Shown piece by piece: positions 25,918-35,296 of a stretch of DNA of 64,000 bases (the first letter of the stretch is position 1; each line of letters opens with the position of its first letter). A model generated the notes under the pieces. The model had not been told where the DNA came from. It saw only the letters and a program-made list of their open reading frames with translations, and ran no database searches. Location of the stretch: positions 103,437 through 167,436 of IMG/VR virus record IMGVR_UViG_3300024299_000645. One strand, given 5' to 3'. This DNA comes from a virus. Made by a program: the position numbers and the translations under genes.

Positions 25918-28900
25918 GTGTCAGGCGTAAAAACAAATTTTAACATTGCACCATACTATGATGATTTTGATAAAGATAAAAACTTTCATAGGATCTTATT
26001 CAGACCTGGTTTCGCAGTTCAGGCAAGGGAACTTACCCAGATGCAAACCATCTTGCAAGAGCAAGTTACCAGGTTCGGTGATCATATCCTTAAAGAAGGC
26101 AGCAAAGTTTTTGGTGGAGATGTAACACTCAATACACAAGTTAATTCTTTAAAGTTAGAATCGGCTTTTGATAGTGCTACTGTAACAGTTAGTTCTTTTG
26201 AAGGTAAAACTATTACTGGCGGCTCCTCAGGTGCCAAAGGTTTAGTTATTAGAGCAGAAGCTCTTACTGTATCAGATCAACCTACTTTAATTTTTTCTAA
26301 ATTAGGTGGTGGAAATTTTTTAGATGGCGAAACAATTTCTACTTTAGAAACAACACCATATCAAGCTAATACTGTTAGTTTAAGTGGTGCCTCTGGAGTG
26401 CAGTATGCTCAGAATACGGCATCTGTCGCAAGTATTACAGAAGGGTGTTTTTATATAAGTGGATTTTTTGTTTTAAACCCCGCGCAAACTATTGCCTTAG
26501 ATAAGTATAGCGGTTTACCAACAAAAAGAATTGGTTTAACAGTTACTGAATCTATTGTTCAAACAGATGATGATTCATCTATTTTAGATAATGCACAAGG
26601 TACTGCTAACTATGCGGCACCGGGTGCTGATAGATTTAAAATGGCATTGACTTTAACATCTTTAGATATAGCAACAACAACTACTGCTACAGATGGAACT
26701 GTCACAACTACTTCTAGTACTTTTACAGAATATGCTGGTGAAAAATTTATAGAATTAGTTAGAATGGAATCTGGTGTTAAAGTTTCAGAAACCAAGTTTC
26801 CAATTTATGGGGAACTTGAAAAAACATTAGCTAGAAGAACATTTGATGAATCAGGTTCATATACTGTAAGACCATTTGGAATACAATTAAGAAATCATAA
26901 AGATGGAAATACTGCTTTAATCTCTGCCGGATTAGAAGCAGGTAAAGCTTATGTAAAAGGCTATGAATATGAAAATATTGCAACACAATATATTGATGTA
27001 GAAAGAGGTCGTGATACAGCAAATGTATCAGATTATATTGTTGCATCAGATTATGGCAATTCTTTGTATCTTAAAAATGTTTTAGGTACTTTCGATATAT
27101 CCAAACATGAATTGGTGGATTTGCATTGTTGTCCTTCCGCTTCTGTTAATGCTATGTCAAATGATACTAATGCGTTAACAAAATACAATCAAACGAAGAT
27201 GGGAACAGCGAGAATAAGATCGTTTGATTGGGAACAAGCAGATCTAACTGCATCTAATACTACACACTTTCATTCAGTATATTCATCTCGAATATATGAC
27301 ATACGTTTAGATAAAACTATCGCCGGTGAAGTAACTGGTGAAGGTGATGATTTAACAACTCTTGGTGTCCCAGCAGGAATTACATCATATGCAAATGGAG
27401 CATATAAGGGCGCAGTGGTAACTGTTAATACCACGAACGGCTCTACTGTTTCAAGTGATACAGTTTCGATTGCTGAATATATTGCTATAGGTTCACAACA
27501 CATAATTAAAGCTAATACTGCTTTATCACAAAAAGTATTATCAAATTCAACATTTACTATTTCTTTTAAATTTCAAGATTTAGGTTGTTTGATTGTAAAG
27601 CATGCAGCTGTAGATCAATTAACTGCTGCAAACACAACTTATGTTGTAAAAACAACATCTGCAGATATTGATAAACTATCAAAATTTAATAATGATCCTG
27701 AAGGAATAGCCCAATTATCAGGTGTAAGTAAAAATACATTATTATATCAATTACCATTTTCACCTTTGGCAACTATACCTGATGGGGTTACTTATACATA
27801 TAAAACATTTCAATCGATTTCTGTACCAATGGCAGGTGTGACAACTGTATCGACAGCTTCCGGTGCTTTTATAGGAACAGGCGCTCAGTCCGCATCAACT
27901 GCGAAAGAATTGTTTTCAGTAGCTGTTAAAACAATTGATAATGCCGCCAGCCCACCGGTTGATAATGTAACAGGAGAAGCATTAACTGAAGGGCAGTTAT
28001 TAAATTTTGATGCATCTACAGGTAGAACAGCAACTATTGATAGTCCTACTCAAACAACATTAAATTTAAATACAAAAAGTGGTGCATATCAAGTAGAAGT
28101 ACTTTCAACTATTAGAACAGCTAATGCAACGCCAAGATCAAAAACGTTAACGGTTGGAAATACAACTGTCATAGCTTCAAATACAACTATTTCTAAAGGT
28201 CAAGTTCATATTGCTGAGCCTAATAAAAAGTCCGGTAAAAAAGATAACTTGATGATATCTGATGTTGTTAATATAGCTTATATAATTGATTCTGGTGACC
28301 CTGCTCAACCGGTAGGTCAACCGATGATAACAGCACTCAAAGATGCTGCATCAACAACTGCCGTAGACGCTACTTCCAGATATGATTTAGATAACGGACA
28401 ACGAGATAATTATTATGATTGGGCTTCTATTACATTAAAGCCTGGTCAACCAGCCCCTGCTGGACAACTATTAATAATTTGTGATCATTTTAGTAATCCT
28501 GCTTTAACACCACCAATTCAAGATGCGCTTGCTGGATATTTTTCAATTACATCATATGCCGACGTAAGTTCAAATACAGGATATCATTATGACCTACAAG
28601 GTGTTAAAAGAAAAGGATTTAATTTCTCTGCTGTTCCAAAATATACAAGTCCTACAACAGGTGAAGAAATTGAATTAAGAGATTGTATAGATTTTAGACC
28701 CACACGTTATTCTGCTAATAATGATAAAGGTTCTAATACTACAAATGATATGACATCTAATAATGCAGCGATTCCTTCTTCACAGTTGGGATCTGCCGGT
28801 GGAACACCAGACCCTGAATATACATTTCAATTTAATATTCAATACTATTTGGGCCGGAAAGATAAATTAACTCTTTCTAAAGATAGGAAGTTTAATGTAA

Positions 28901-31900
28901 TTAAAGGTGTACCTGCATTAGAACCAGTTGCTCCTCCGGATGACGACGATTCTATGACATTGTATACATTAACTATTCCTCCATATACTTTTAATACTCA
29001 AGATATTAAAACAAAGTATATTGATAATAGACGTTATACAATGAGAGATATTGGTAAACTAGAAAAGAGGATTGAAAATTTAGAATATTATACTGCATTA
29101 TCAATGTTAGAAAAAGAAGCTGCAGCTTCATCTATTTCTGGCGGATCAACACAAGACTCACTCTTTAATCCTGCCGGTGATAGATTTAAAAATGGTATTT
29201 TAGTAGATGGTTTTAAAGGTCATGGAATAGGTGACGTTATAAACAATGATTATAGATGTTCAATTGATATTGAAAAGAATGAATTAAGACCTCCATTTAA
29301 GACAGATAACTATACATTTCAAATGACGGATATTGGAGGTTCTAGTAATAATGTTCAATGGCATTATCCAGCACAAGAACTAATAACATTACCTTATACA
29401 ACTGCTAATTTAGTAAATCAACCATTAGCAAGTACTTATAAAGGAGTTAATCCATTTGGTTTAGCTCAATTTACTGGTGGTATTAAAACATATCCTGATT
29501 CAGATACATGGTATGATACTGAATTCCGACCTGAGGTATTAGTTAATATTGAAGGTGTTAATGATAATTGGCAGTTTGGAAATTATCGTGCCGGACATGG
29601 ATCACAATGGGATAATTGGACTAAAAATTGGCATGGCGAACAAATTAACCCAGAACCAGAAATAAGTGTTAAGGATGCCGGTGCAACTTCTATTGGTATA
29701 AGAAAAGCAAATCTTATTAACAAAGGACAAACACGAAAAGGTATAACTTCAAAAAATATTCCAGACTCAATTAAACGATCATTAGGAAATAAAGTAGCAG
29801 ATATTTCTATGACATTCTGGATGAAGGCACACTTGCTAGGTTCTCAATATACACCAGATGATAATAGAATATATTTTGTAGCAAGAGGATTAAAGCCAAC
29901 AACAAATGTATATGTATTTTTTGATGGAGATAATGTATCCGCAAACGTTTATCCAATGCCTTTCTTAACAATTAATGGTGTTGATACAGATAAACATCTA
30001 ATGTTGGGTGAAACAATATCTGAGGGTTCGAATGTTGCGCAAATTATACTTCCACAATTAACTACTTCAGGTGGAACCGCAACTGCGTATATTAAAGTAG
30101 TTAAGGCATTAGATCTTAATGGTGATAATGCTGATCTAGATCAAGCTTTTTCACCAGGTTCAACAACTATTCTTACATCTAATAGTGGTGTTTCCGGAGT
30201 CATATCAAATAGAACTGTGCCTACAAGAGGACAAGCAGATTATATGTCAACTAATCAAGCCGGTGAATTTGCAGGTATTCTTTCTATACCAGCAGGAGCT
30301 CACAAATCAGGTGAAAGATTATTAAGAGTTACTGATCAAGAAATAAATTCTGTTCCAGATTCAACTATGGCAGCAGAATGTACTTACACCGTAAGAGGTT
30401 TAGTAGATGGTAGAGAACCAACTTCGATTTCAACTAGGCCCTCTGTTTCACGAAGAGAAGATGTCACTAATGAAAATGTAATAACAAGTCCTACTAGTAG
30501 AATTGAAGGTTCATCTCAGTGGATGGATCCAATGGCTCAAACATTTATTGTTAATAAGAGTAATTATCCTGAAGGGGCTTTTATTAAATCAGTAGATTTG
30601 TGGTTTAGACAAAAAGCAACAGCTAATAGTTCAACGCCGCAATTACCTATAACGGTTCAGATTAGACCACTGATTAATGGATATCCAAGTTCAGGAACTA
30701 TTATTCCACATAGTGAAGCAGTAAAAAGACCAGAAGAAATTAATACTATAGTAACTGCTCCGGATGCTTCAAATACATCTCATTATACAACATTTGAATT
30801 TCCTGCACCAGTATATTTAACAGGTGATGAATATGCATTGGTTGTTCTTTCAAATAGTTCTGAGTATCAATTATGGACAGCTATACAAGGATTAAGTCCT
30901 TTAACTGATACATCCATCAGTCCTAATATTAGAATACCTAAGCAACCAAATATTGAAACAATGTATTTACCAACCAATGCGGGCATGCCACAAATGTCTC
31001 CAGGTGAATCATTGATGATGAGAGTTAATAGGTGTCATTTTACAACACAAAATCAAGGCAACATAATTTTGATGTCTAATACACATAGTCAAAATATGGC
31101 CACATCTAATGTTTATATAGATGCATATAAATTTAATACATCAGTAATGAATTTTGATAGTACAACAATTAATATGGCATTTAAGACTACTAATACATCT
31201 GGTGGATATTCATCAACGAATTACGTAACAGCCGAGAAAGATAAAAACGTTAATCTTGAAGAACGAATGATGATGCAGTCTAATACAGCAAATAGTTTTA
31301 GTACACATATTACTATGAGATCTACTTCAAAATTTGTTTCACCATTGATTGATACTTCAAGATTTAGTTTAACTACAGTTGAAAATGATGTTGATAATGC
31401 AGCTCTAGCAAATTCAAATATATACATTATTAATGCTGGCGCAGCTTATACATCTACAGCAGTAGCTACAGTTTCTGGTGGAAATGGAACAGGTGCAGAA
31501 ATTGCATTAACACTTTCAGCTGGTGGAATTTCGGGTGCAACAGTTACTAACGGTGGTTCGGGTTATACAGAAACTCCAACAATAACAATATCAGATACAG
31601 GACATACTGGAACCAATTTCGCAAATGTTGTTGTAAGTAGTGAATTAGATGCACAAGGTGGACCAATCAATGCTAAATATATTACAAGGAAAGTTAACCT
31701 TGAGGATGGTTTTGAAGCAGAAGATATTAAAGTTATCGTTCAGGCTTATAAACCAGAAAGTGCTAAAATATATGCATACGCAAAAGTTTTAAGTCCTGAT
31801 GATTCCTCTGCATTTGATGATAGAGATTATATCCTATTATCACAAGAAACAGCTGCTTCTGTACATTCTTTAAATGAAGATGATTATAAAGAATTTTTAT

Positions 31901-32055
31901 TTAAATCACCAAATGATACAATTGATTATACTGATGATTCAGGAACCAATTATAAGAAGTTTAAAACATTTTCAATTAAGTTATGTATAACTTCTACTAG
32001 TACTTTAAAAGTTCCTAAAGTGAAAGATTTAAGAGCAATAGCATTAGATGAATAA
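25918..32055 (+). CDS. Very large virion structural protein (2045 aa), DUF4815-like N-terminus
   Basis: Starts with GTG (TAAGG upstream) immediately after gp8. The N-terminal region has FHRILFRPGFAVQARELTQM then ILQEQVTRFGDHILKEGSKV, a segment I associate with the DUF4815 family found after gp8 in marine T4-like phages. The middle contains KGHGIGDVINNDYRCSID and FWMKAHLLG blocks shared by that family. Near 1690-1760 in the C-terminal part there are two β-repeats (GAAYTSTAVATVSGGNGTGA; GGSGYTETPTITIS). The gene occupies the place of T4 gp9/gp10 (wedge pins and fibre attachment), so a peripheral baseplate or fibre-connector role is inferred. Its end overlaps the next start by eight bases. Confidence 0.7.
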   Translation: MSGVKTNFNIAPYYDDFDKDKNFHRILFRPGFAVQARELTQMQTILQEQVTRFGDHILKEGSKVFGGDVTLNTQVNSLKLESAFDSATVTVSSFEGKTITGGSSGAKGLVIRAEALTVSDQPTLIFSKLGGGNFLDGETISTLETTPYQANTVSLSGASGVQYAQNTASVASITEGCFYISGFFVLNPAQTIALDKYSGLPTKRIGLTVTESIVQTDDDSSILDNAQGTANYAAPGADRFKMALTLTSLDIATTTTATDGTVTTTSSTFTEYAGEKFIELVRMESGVKVSETKFPIYGELEKTLARRTFDESGSYTVRPFGIQLRNHKDGNTALISAGLEAGKAYVKGYEYENIATQYIDVERGRDTANVSDYIVASDYGNSLYLKNVLGTFDISKHELVDLHCCPSASVNAMSNDTNALTKYNQTKMGTARIRSFDWEQADLTASNTTHFHSVYSSRIYDIRLDKTIAGEVTGEGDDLTTLGVPAGITSYANGAYKGAVVTVNTTNGSTVSSDTVSIAEYIAIGSQHIIKANTALSQKVLSNSTFTISFKFQDLGCLIVKHAAVDQLTAANTTYVVKTTSADIDKLSKFNNDPEGIAQLSGVSKNTLLYQLPFSPLATIPDGVTYTYKTFQSISVPMAGVTTVSTASGAFIGTGAQSASTAKELFSVAVKTIDNAASPPVDNVTGEALTEGQLLNFDASTGRTATIDSPTQTTLNLNTKSGAYQVEVLSTIRTANATPRSKTLTVGNTTVIASNTTISKGQVHIAEPNKKSGKKDNLMISDVVNIAYIIDSGDPAQPVGQPMITALKDAASTTAVDATSRYDLDNGQRDNYYDWASITLKPGQPAPAGQLLIICDHFSNPALTPPIQDALAGYFSITSYADVSSNTGYHYDLQGVKRKGFNFSAVPKYTSPTTGEEIELRDCIDFRPTRYSANNDKGSNTTNDMTSNNAAIPSSQLGSAGGTPDPEYTFQFNIQYYLGRKDKLTLSKDRKFNVIKGVPALEPVAPPDDDDSMTLYTLTIPPYTFNTQDIKTKYIDNRRYTMRDIGKLEKRIENLEYYTALSMLEKEAAASSISGGSTQDSLFNPAGDRFKNGILVDGFKGHGIGDVINNDYRCSIDIEKNELRPPFKTDNYTFQMTDIGGSSNNVQWHYPAQELITLPYTTANLVNQPLASTYKGVNPFGLAQFTGGIKTYPDSDTWYDTEFRPEVLVNIEGVNDNWQFGNYRAGHGSQWDNWTKNWHGEQINPEPEISVKDAGATSIGIRKANLINKGQTRKGITSKNIPDSIKRSLGNKVADISMTFWMKAHLLGSQYTPDDNRIYFVARGLKPTTNVYVFFDGDNVSANVYPMPFLTINGVDTDKHLMLGETISEGSNVAQIILPQLTTSGGTATAYIKVVKALDLNGDNADLDQAFSPGSTTILTSNSGVSGVISNRTVPTRGQADYMSTNQAGEFAGILSIPAGAHKSGERLLRVTDQEINSVPDSTMAAECTYTVRGLVDGREPTSISTRPSVSRREDVTNENVITSPTSRIEGSSQWMDPMAQTFIVNKSNYPEGAFIKSVDLWFRQKATANSSTPQLPITVQIRPLINGYPSSGTIIPHSEAVKRPEEINTIVTAPDASNTSHYTTFEFPAPVYLTGDEYALVVLSNSSEYQLWTAIQGLSPLTDTSISPNIRIPKQPNIETMYLPTNAGMPQMSPGESLMMRVNRCHFTTQNQGNIILMSNTHSQNMATSNVYIDAYKFNTSVMNFDSTTINMAFKTTNTSGGYSSTNYVTAEKDKNVNLEERMMMQSNTANSFSTHITMRSTSKFVSPLIDTSRFSLTTVENDVDNAALANSNIYIINAGAAYTSTAVATVSGGNGTGAEIALTLSAGGISGATVTNGGSGYTETPTITISDTGHTGTNFANVVVSSELDAQGGPINAKYITRKVNLEDGFEAEDIKVIVQAYKPESAKIYAYAKVLSPDDSSAFDDRDYILLSQETAASVHSLNEDDYKEFLFKSPNDTIDYTDDSGTNYKKFKTFSIKLCITSTSTLKVPKVKDLRAIALDE

Positions 32056-32281
32056 GATACAAACCGAAGACCCTCGTTTTGTTAGGGACATACACTCAAA
32101 GGCACTTTTAGCCACAGATAAAACTGCCCTAAATAGACACAGATCACAACGGCTAGCTGTTGAGGCCGCTCGTAAAGAAAGAGCTGAGCATCGAGCAGAG
32201 CTTGATAGATTAAGTAATACTGTGGATAAGATAGAAAAATTATTAATGAATGTTTTAGAAAAGGATAAAGATGGCAGCTAA
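32048..32281 (+). CDS. Small basic coiled-coil protein
   Basis: A 77-residue protein of unknown function. It is highly charged, with Arg-rich DPRFVRDIHSKALLATDK and a C-terminal coiled coil (ELDRLSNTVDKIEKLLMNVL). It overlaps the preceding structural gene by eight bases and the following fibre gene by eleven, a tight coupling that suggests a fibre or baseplate assembly helper. No membrane segment or signal peptide is present. Confidence 0.65.
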   Translation: MNKIQTEDPRFVRDIHSKALLATDKTALNRHRSQRLAVEAARKERAEHRAELDRLSNTVDKIEKLLMNVLEKDKDGS

Positions 32282-33806
32282 TGTAGCGTTATCAGATACG
32301 TTTGATTTATGGAGAACACGTACAAATCAACTATTGATGTACACTCAAACACAGGGTGGAAAAGACGTATTACACATTTCTAATACTACCAATTCAACAT
32401 CTAATACAACAGGTGCAATTACTTCAAATGGTGGTATAGGAATTAAGTCGTCAGCAGTCATCGGTGGTGATTTACTCACACATTCAGGCTTAACTGTAAC
32501 AAAAGTTTCAAGTTTACAAGGTAATACCGATATTGGTGACACGAACGCAGATACTTTAACAATTACTGCGAGAATTGATTCTGATACGATACCTTATACC
32601 GATGCCGATAAGAATTTCGGTAATAGTACATGGAGATGGGGAACAGTACACGTTAGTGGTATTGTAGGTTCAAACTCGTCTGCCTCTATATTAATTCCAA
32701 CAGGCACTTCCGCTGAAAGAGCAGGTACTACAGGTGCAATTAGATGGAATACAACACTAGAAAGATTCGAAGGTAATACAGGAACATTATTTTATCCATT
32801 CGGAGGAAATCCTGAAGATCAAGATGGTGATACACAAATTACTACAGACAACGCAAGTGACGAAGATATAATTAGATTCTTTACTGGTAATTCTTCAACG
32901 CAATCAACCGAACGAATGAATCTAGGTACATCAGGTAACCTAGCAATCGGAACTGGCTCAACTCTTGGTGATGCGATGTTACACGTTGAGGGTACAGCTA
33001 ACGTCACCGGCACCGTAAACTTCACAAATAGGACTAATTTAAAGGGTAATACGCACGTTACAGGAGGAGCCTGGGCAAACGTTTCTGTATCTGATTATGT
33101 TAACTTTGCAACAGAATCTATGACGTTAGATTCTAATACAGTAATTGTAACCGGTAATTTAGTTGTTCAAGGAACCAGAACATATAACGATACTACTATT
33201 ATGGTTTCCGAAGATAAAACAATGGTCTTTGGATTAGCAAGTAATATCTATAGTCAATCAGATGCTAGTTCTGGAACAGTTACCTCCCAGAGAAATAATT
33301 CAACTGAGACACACGGATTATCGGTCACTGATAAAGTCTTTATTACTGATGCTGGAACTTCTGGTTTAACAGCAGAAGCAATATATACAGTTGCTACAGT
33401 ACCGACAACCACTACATTTACGTTAACAGGTTATTCAGGGTCCGGATCGTTTGATTTCGCGAAATGTCATACAGATGCTTCAGCAACCGGCGGTGGTATG
33501 ATAATACCTGGTGCCACTGTACACAGTGTATTATATAATAGTACAGTTGGAGGATGGGTTGTTTCTGATGGATTAAAGAGTAACGGCGCTGCCCATTTTA
33601 CAAGTACAATAAATATGGATGGTGATTTAGATATCGATGCCGCAGTTGTCCATGATGGGGCTTTCACCCATGATGGGGCATTCAAAACAACAGCAGGTGG
33701 AACCGCTGCCGCTAATTATATTTTAAAAAGTGGAGGCGCAACCGGAGAAAGTTCATGGGTAGCTTTTGGGATATATGATTCATCCGGAACGAGACTTGGA
33801 CCATAA
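32271..33806 (+). CDS. Tail-fibre-like structural protein (511 aa)
   Basis: Rich in Thr, Ser, Asn and Gly, with short β-strand units typical of trimeric fibres (SNGGIGIKSSAVIGGDLLTH; GNTDIGDTNADTLTITARID). It contains the N-terminal TFDLWRTRTNQLL motif seen in fibre proteins of marine T4-like phages and the phrase WRWGTVHVSG. The C-terminus ends IYDSSGTRLGP. It may connect the baseplate to the repeat-rich proteins encoded next. There is no recognisable chaperone or receptor-binding domain, so fibre identity is inferred from composition, repeats and position. Confidence 0.65.
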   Translation: MAANVALSDTFDLWRTRTNQLLMYTQTQGGKDVLHISNTTNSTSNTTGAITSNGGIGIKSSAVIGGDLLTHSGLTVTKVSSLQGNTDIGDTNADTLTITARIDSDTIPYTDADKNFGNSTWRWGTVHVSGIVGSNSSASILIPTGTSAERAGTTGAIRWNTTLERFEGNTGTLFYPFGGNPEDQDGDTQITTDNASDEDIIRFFTGNSSTQSTERMNLGTSGNLAIGTGSTLGDAMLHVEGTANVTGTVNFTNRTNLKGNTHVTGGAWANVSVSDYVNFATESMTLDSNTVIVTGNLVVQGTRTYNDTTIMVSEDKTMVFGLASNIYSQSDASSGTVTSQRNNSTETHGLSVTDKVFITDAGTSGLTAEAIYTVATVPTTTTFTLTGYSGSGSFDFAKCHTDASATGGGMIIPGATVHSVLYNSTVGGWVVSDGLKSNGAAHFTSTINMDGDLDIDAAVVHDGAFTHDGAFKTTAGGTAAANYILKSGGATGESSWVAFGIYDSSGTRLGP

Positions 33807-33826
33807 TATAAAGACGATGAAAACAA

Positions 33827-35296
33827 ATGGCATCACCGTTAAAGGTTATAAATTCTGGATCGGATCTTCAACAAATGACCGATGCAGAAATAGACAATAT
33901 GATAGTTCCTCTTGTTTTGCAGGAGTTCGCCTCTAATCAAACATACAATGTTCGAGGTAACGTAACTGCATATGCAAACAACTCTGGGAACGCCGGCGGA
34001 TTTGATAATAGACTCCGAAATGATGATGTAGGAGATCATCCTATTTCAGCTGGCAATTTCACTACAACTTCCTGGTCTATTCAACAAGAGCAGTCCAACG
34101 CTGCTGGAACTACAAATGTAATTTATCCCACTAAGTGGGTTACATCTGGTGGTAAGTTGCAGCGAATGACTACTGCTGAATTACAAACTACTATTTTAGC
34201 TAGAGTTGCTAATCATTGGAAAACAACTACCTATCCCGTTGGTGGTTATTATTTTGGTACTGCTGCACCCGATGCAGATACATGGATTTATTGTGGTGAT
34301 GTTCTAACAGAAACTTATAGACAAACCGGTACAGATAGTTCAACTGATTTTAAGTTATGGAGAAAAACAGGGCCAACCTCCACTTCTGGTTCAAGACCTG
34401 TTTATAATAGAACAGGTAATGATGGCGTCCAGGAATTGTCCGATAATGATATGAAATCGTTAGCGGCAGAATGGAGAAACTATCTATTTAATGTTGAATC
34501 TATTGGTCATTATGAAATGGTTTCCGGTTCATCAGCACCAGGAACAGGTACTTGGACACAAGTAGGAAGTTATGTAGATTATTTAACGGATACAGGTAAT
34601 GTAATATATTCTCAAGGATACGAAGGAATATATTCAGCTGGTTATGAAGGAATATATTCTAATCAATATGAGGGATTGTATTCCGGACAATTTACAGGAA
34701 TGTATTCAGGACAATTTACTGGTATATATTCAGGGCAGTTTGCAGGTATATATTCGCGAGGTTATGAAGGATTCTATTCACAAGGATATTCCGGTGGTTA
34801 TGGAGGTGGTTACCAGGGACCATATGTAGGTTCTTATCGATCAGGATTTATGGGTGATTATCGTGGTGACTATGAAGGAAGTTATATAATGACCTATGGA
34901 TCAGGTAGTGAAGAAGGATTAAACCCTAGAGCTTCATCTGAAGGTCCTGCATATACTGGCACATATTCAGGTACATTTTCAGGAATTTATTCCGGTACAT
35001 TTTCAGGAATTTATTCTGGGGTATATTCAGGAATTTATTCAGGACAATATTCAAATCAATATGCCGGCTTTTTTTCAAATCAATATGAAGGCATTTATTC
35101 ACAAGGTTACCAAGGAATATATTCTGGAGGATTTGAAGGCATTTATTCATCAGGTTTTGAAGGTTTTTATAGTATGTTTTATGTTGGAATTTATAGTAAT
35201 CAATATACTGGAATTTATAGTAATCAATATACAGGTTTAACAGTGCTATCATCATTAGGTTCTGCAACGTACACATTTTGGAAGAGGGTTGCGTAA
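33827..35296 (+). CDS. Tyr-rich octapeptide-repeat virion protein A
   Basis: A 489-residue protein. The N-terminal half is ordinary, with MTDAEIDNMIVPLVLQEFAS and tandem segments each beginning with MTxAE-like helices and followed by a β-domain. From about residue 258 to 470 it consists of repeats of the form [I/L/M]-Y-S-x-x-[Y/F]-x-G, with stretches of the shorter Y-S-G-x unit. A non-repeat break (GSGSEEGLNPRASSEGP) interrupts them. It ends TYTFWKRVA. A long, flat, Tyr/Ser/Gly surface suits an adhesive fibre or whisker. It is paralogous to the next gene, whose start overlaps its 3' end. Confidence 0.7.
   Translation: MASPLKVINSGSDLQQMTDAEIDNMIVPLVLQEFASNQTYNVRGNVTAYANNSGNAGGFDNRLRNDDVGDHPISAGNFTTTSWSIQQEQSNAAGTTNVIYPTKWVTSGGKLQRMTTAELQTTILARVANHWKTTTYPVGGYYFGTAAPDADTWIYCGDVLTETYRQTGTDSSTDFKLWRKTGPTSTSGSRPVYNRTGNDGVQELSDNDMKSLAAEWRNYLFNVESIGHYEMVSGSSAPGTGTWTQVGSYVDYLTDTGNVIYSQGYEGIYSAGYEGIYSNQYEGLYSGQFTGMYSGQFTGIYSGQFAGIYSRGYEGFYSQGYSGGYGGGYQGPYVGSYRSGFMGDYRGDYEGSYIMTYGSGSEEGLNPRASSEGPAYTGTYSGTFSGIYSGTFSGIYSGVYSGIYSGQYSNQYAGFFSNQYEGIYSQGYQGIYSGGFEGIYSSGFEGFYSMFYVGIYSNQYTGIYSNQYTGLTVLSSLGSATYTFWKRVA
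34597..35240 (+). repeat. 24-base repeats encoding YSxx[Y/F]xG octapeptides
   Basis: About two dozen imperfect 24-base units encode IYSQGYEG, LYSGQFTG, IYSNQYTG and similar octapeptides, mixed with 12-base YSGx units. Third-position changes are common, so protein sequence rather than DNA is conserved. Confidence 0.85.

Noticed and set aside
33807-33814. TATAAAGA before the first Tyr-repeat gene as a late promoter
   Set aside because: Only 12 bases from the ATG and with a changed base in the conserved core; leaves almost no leader.
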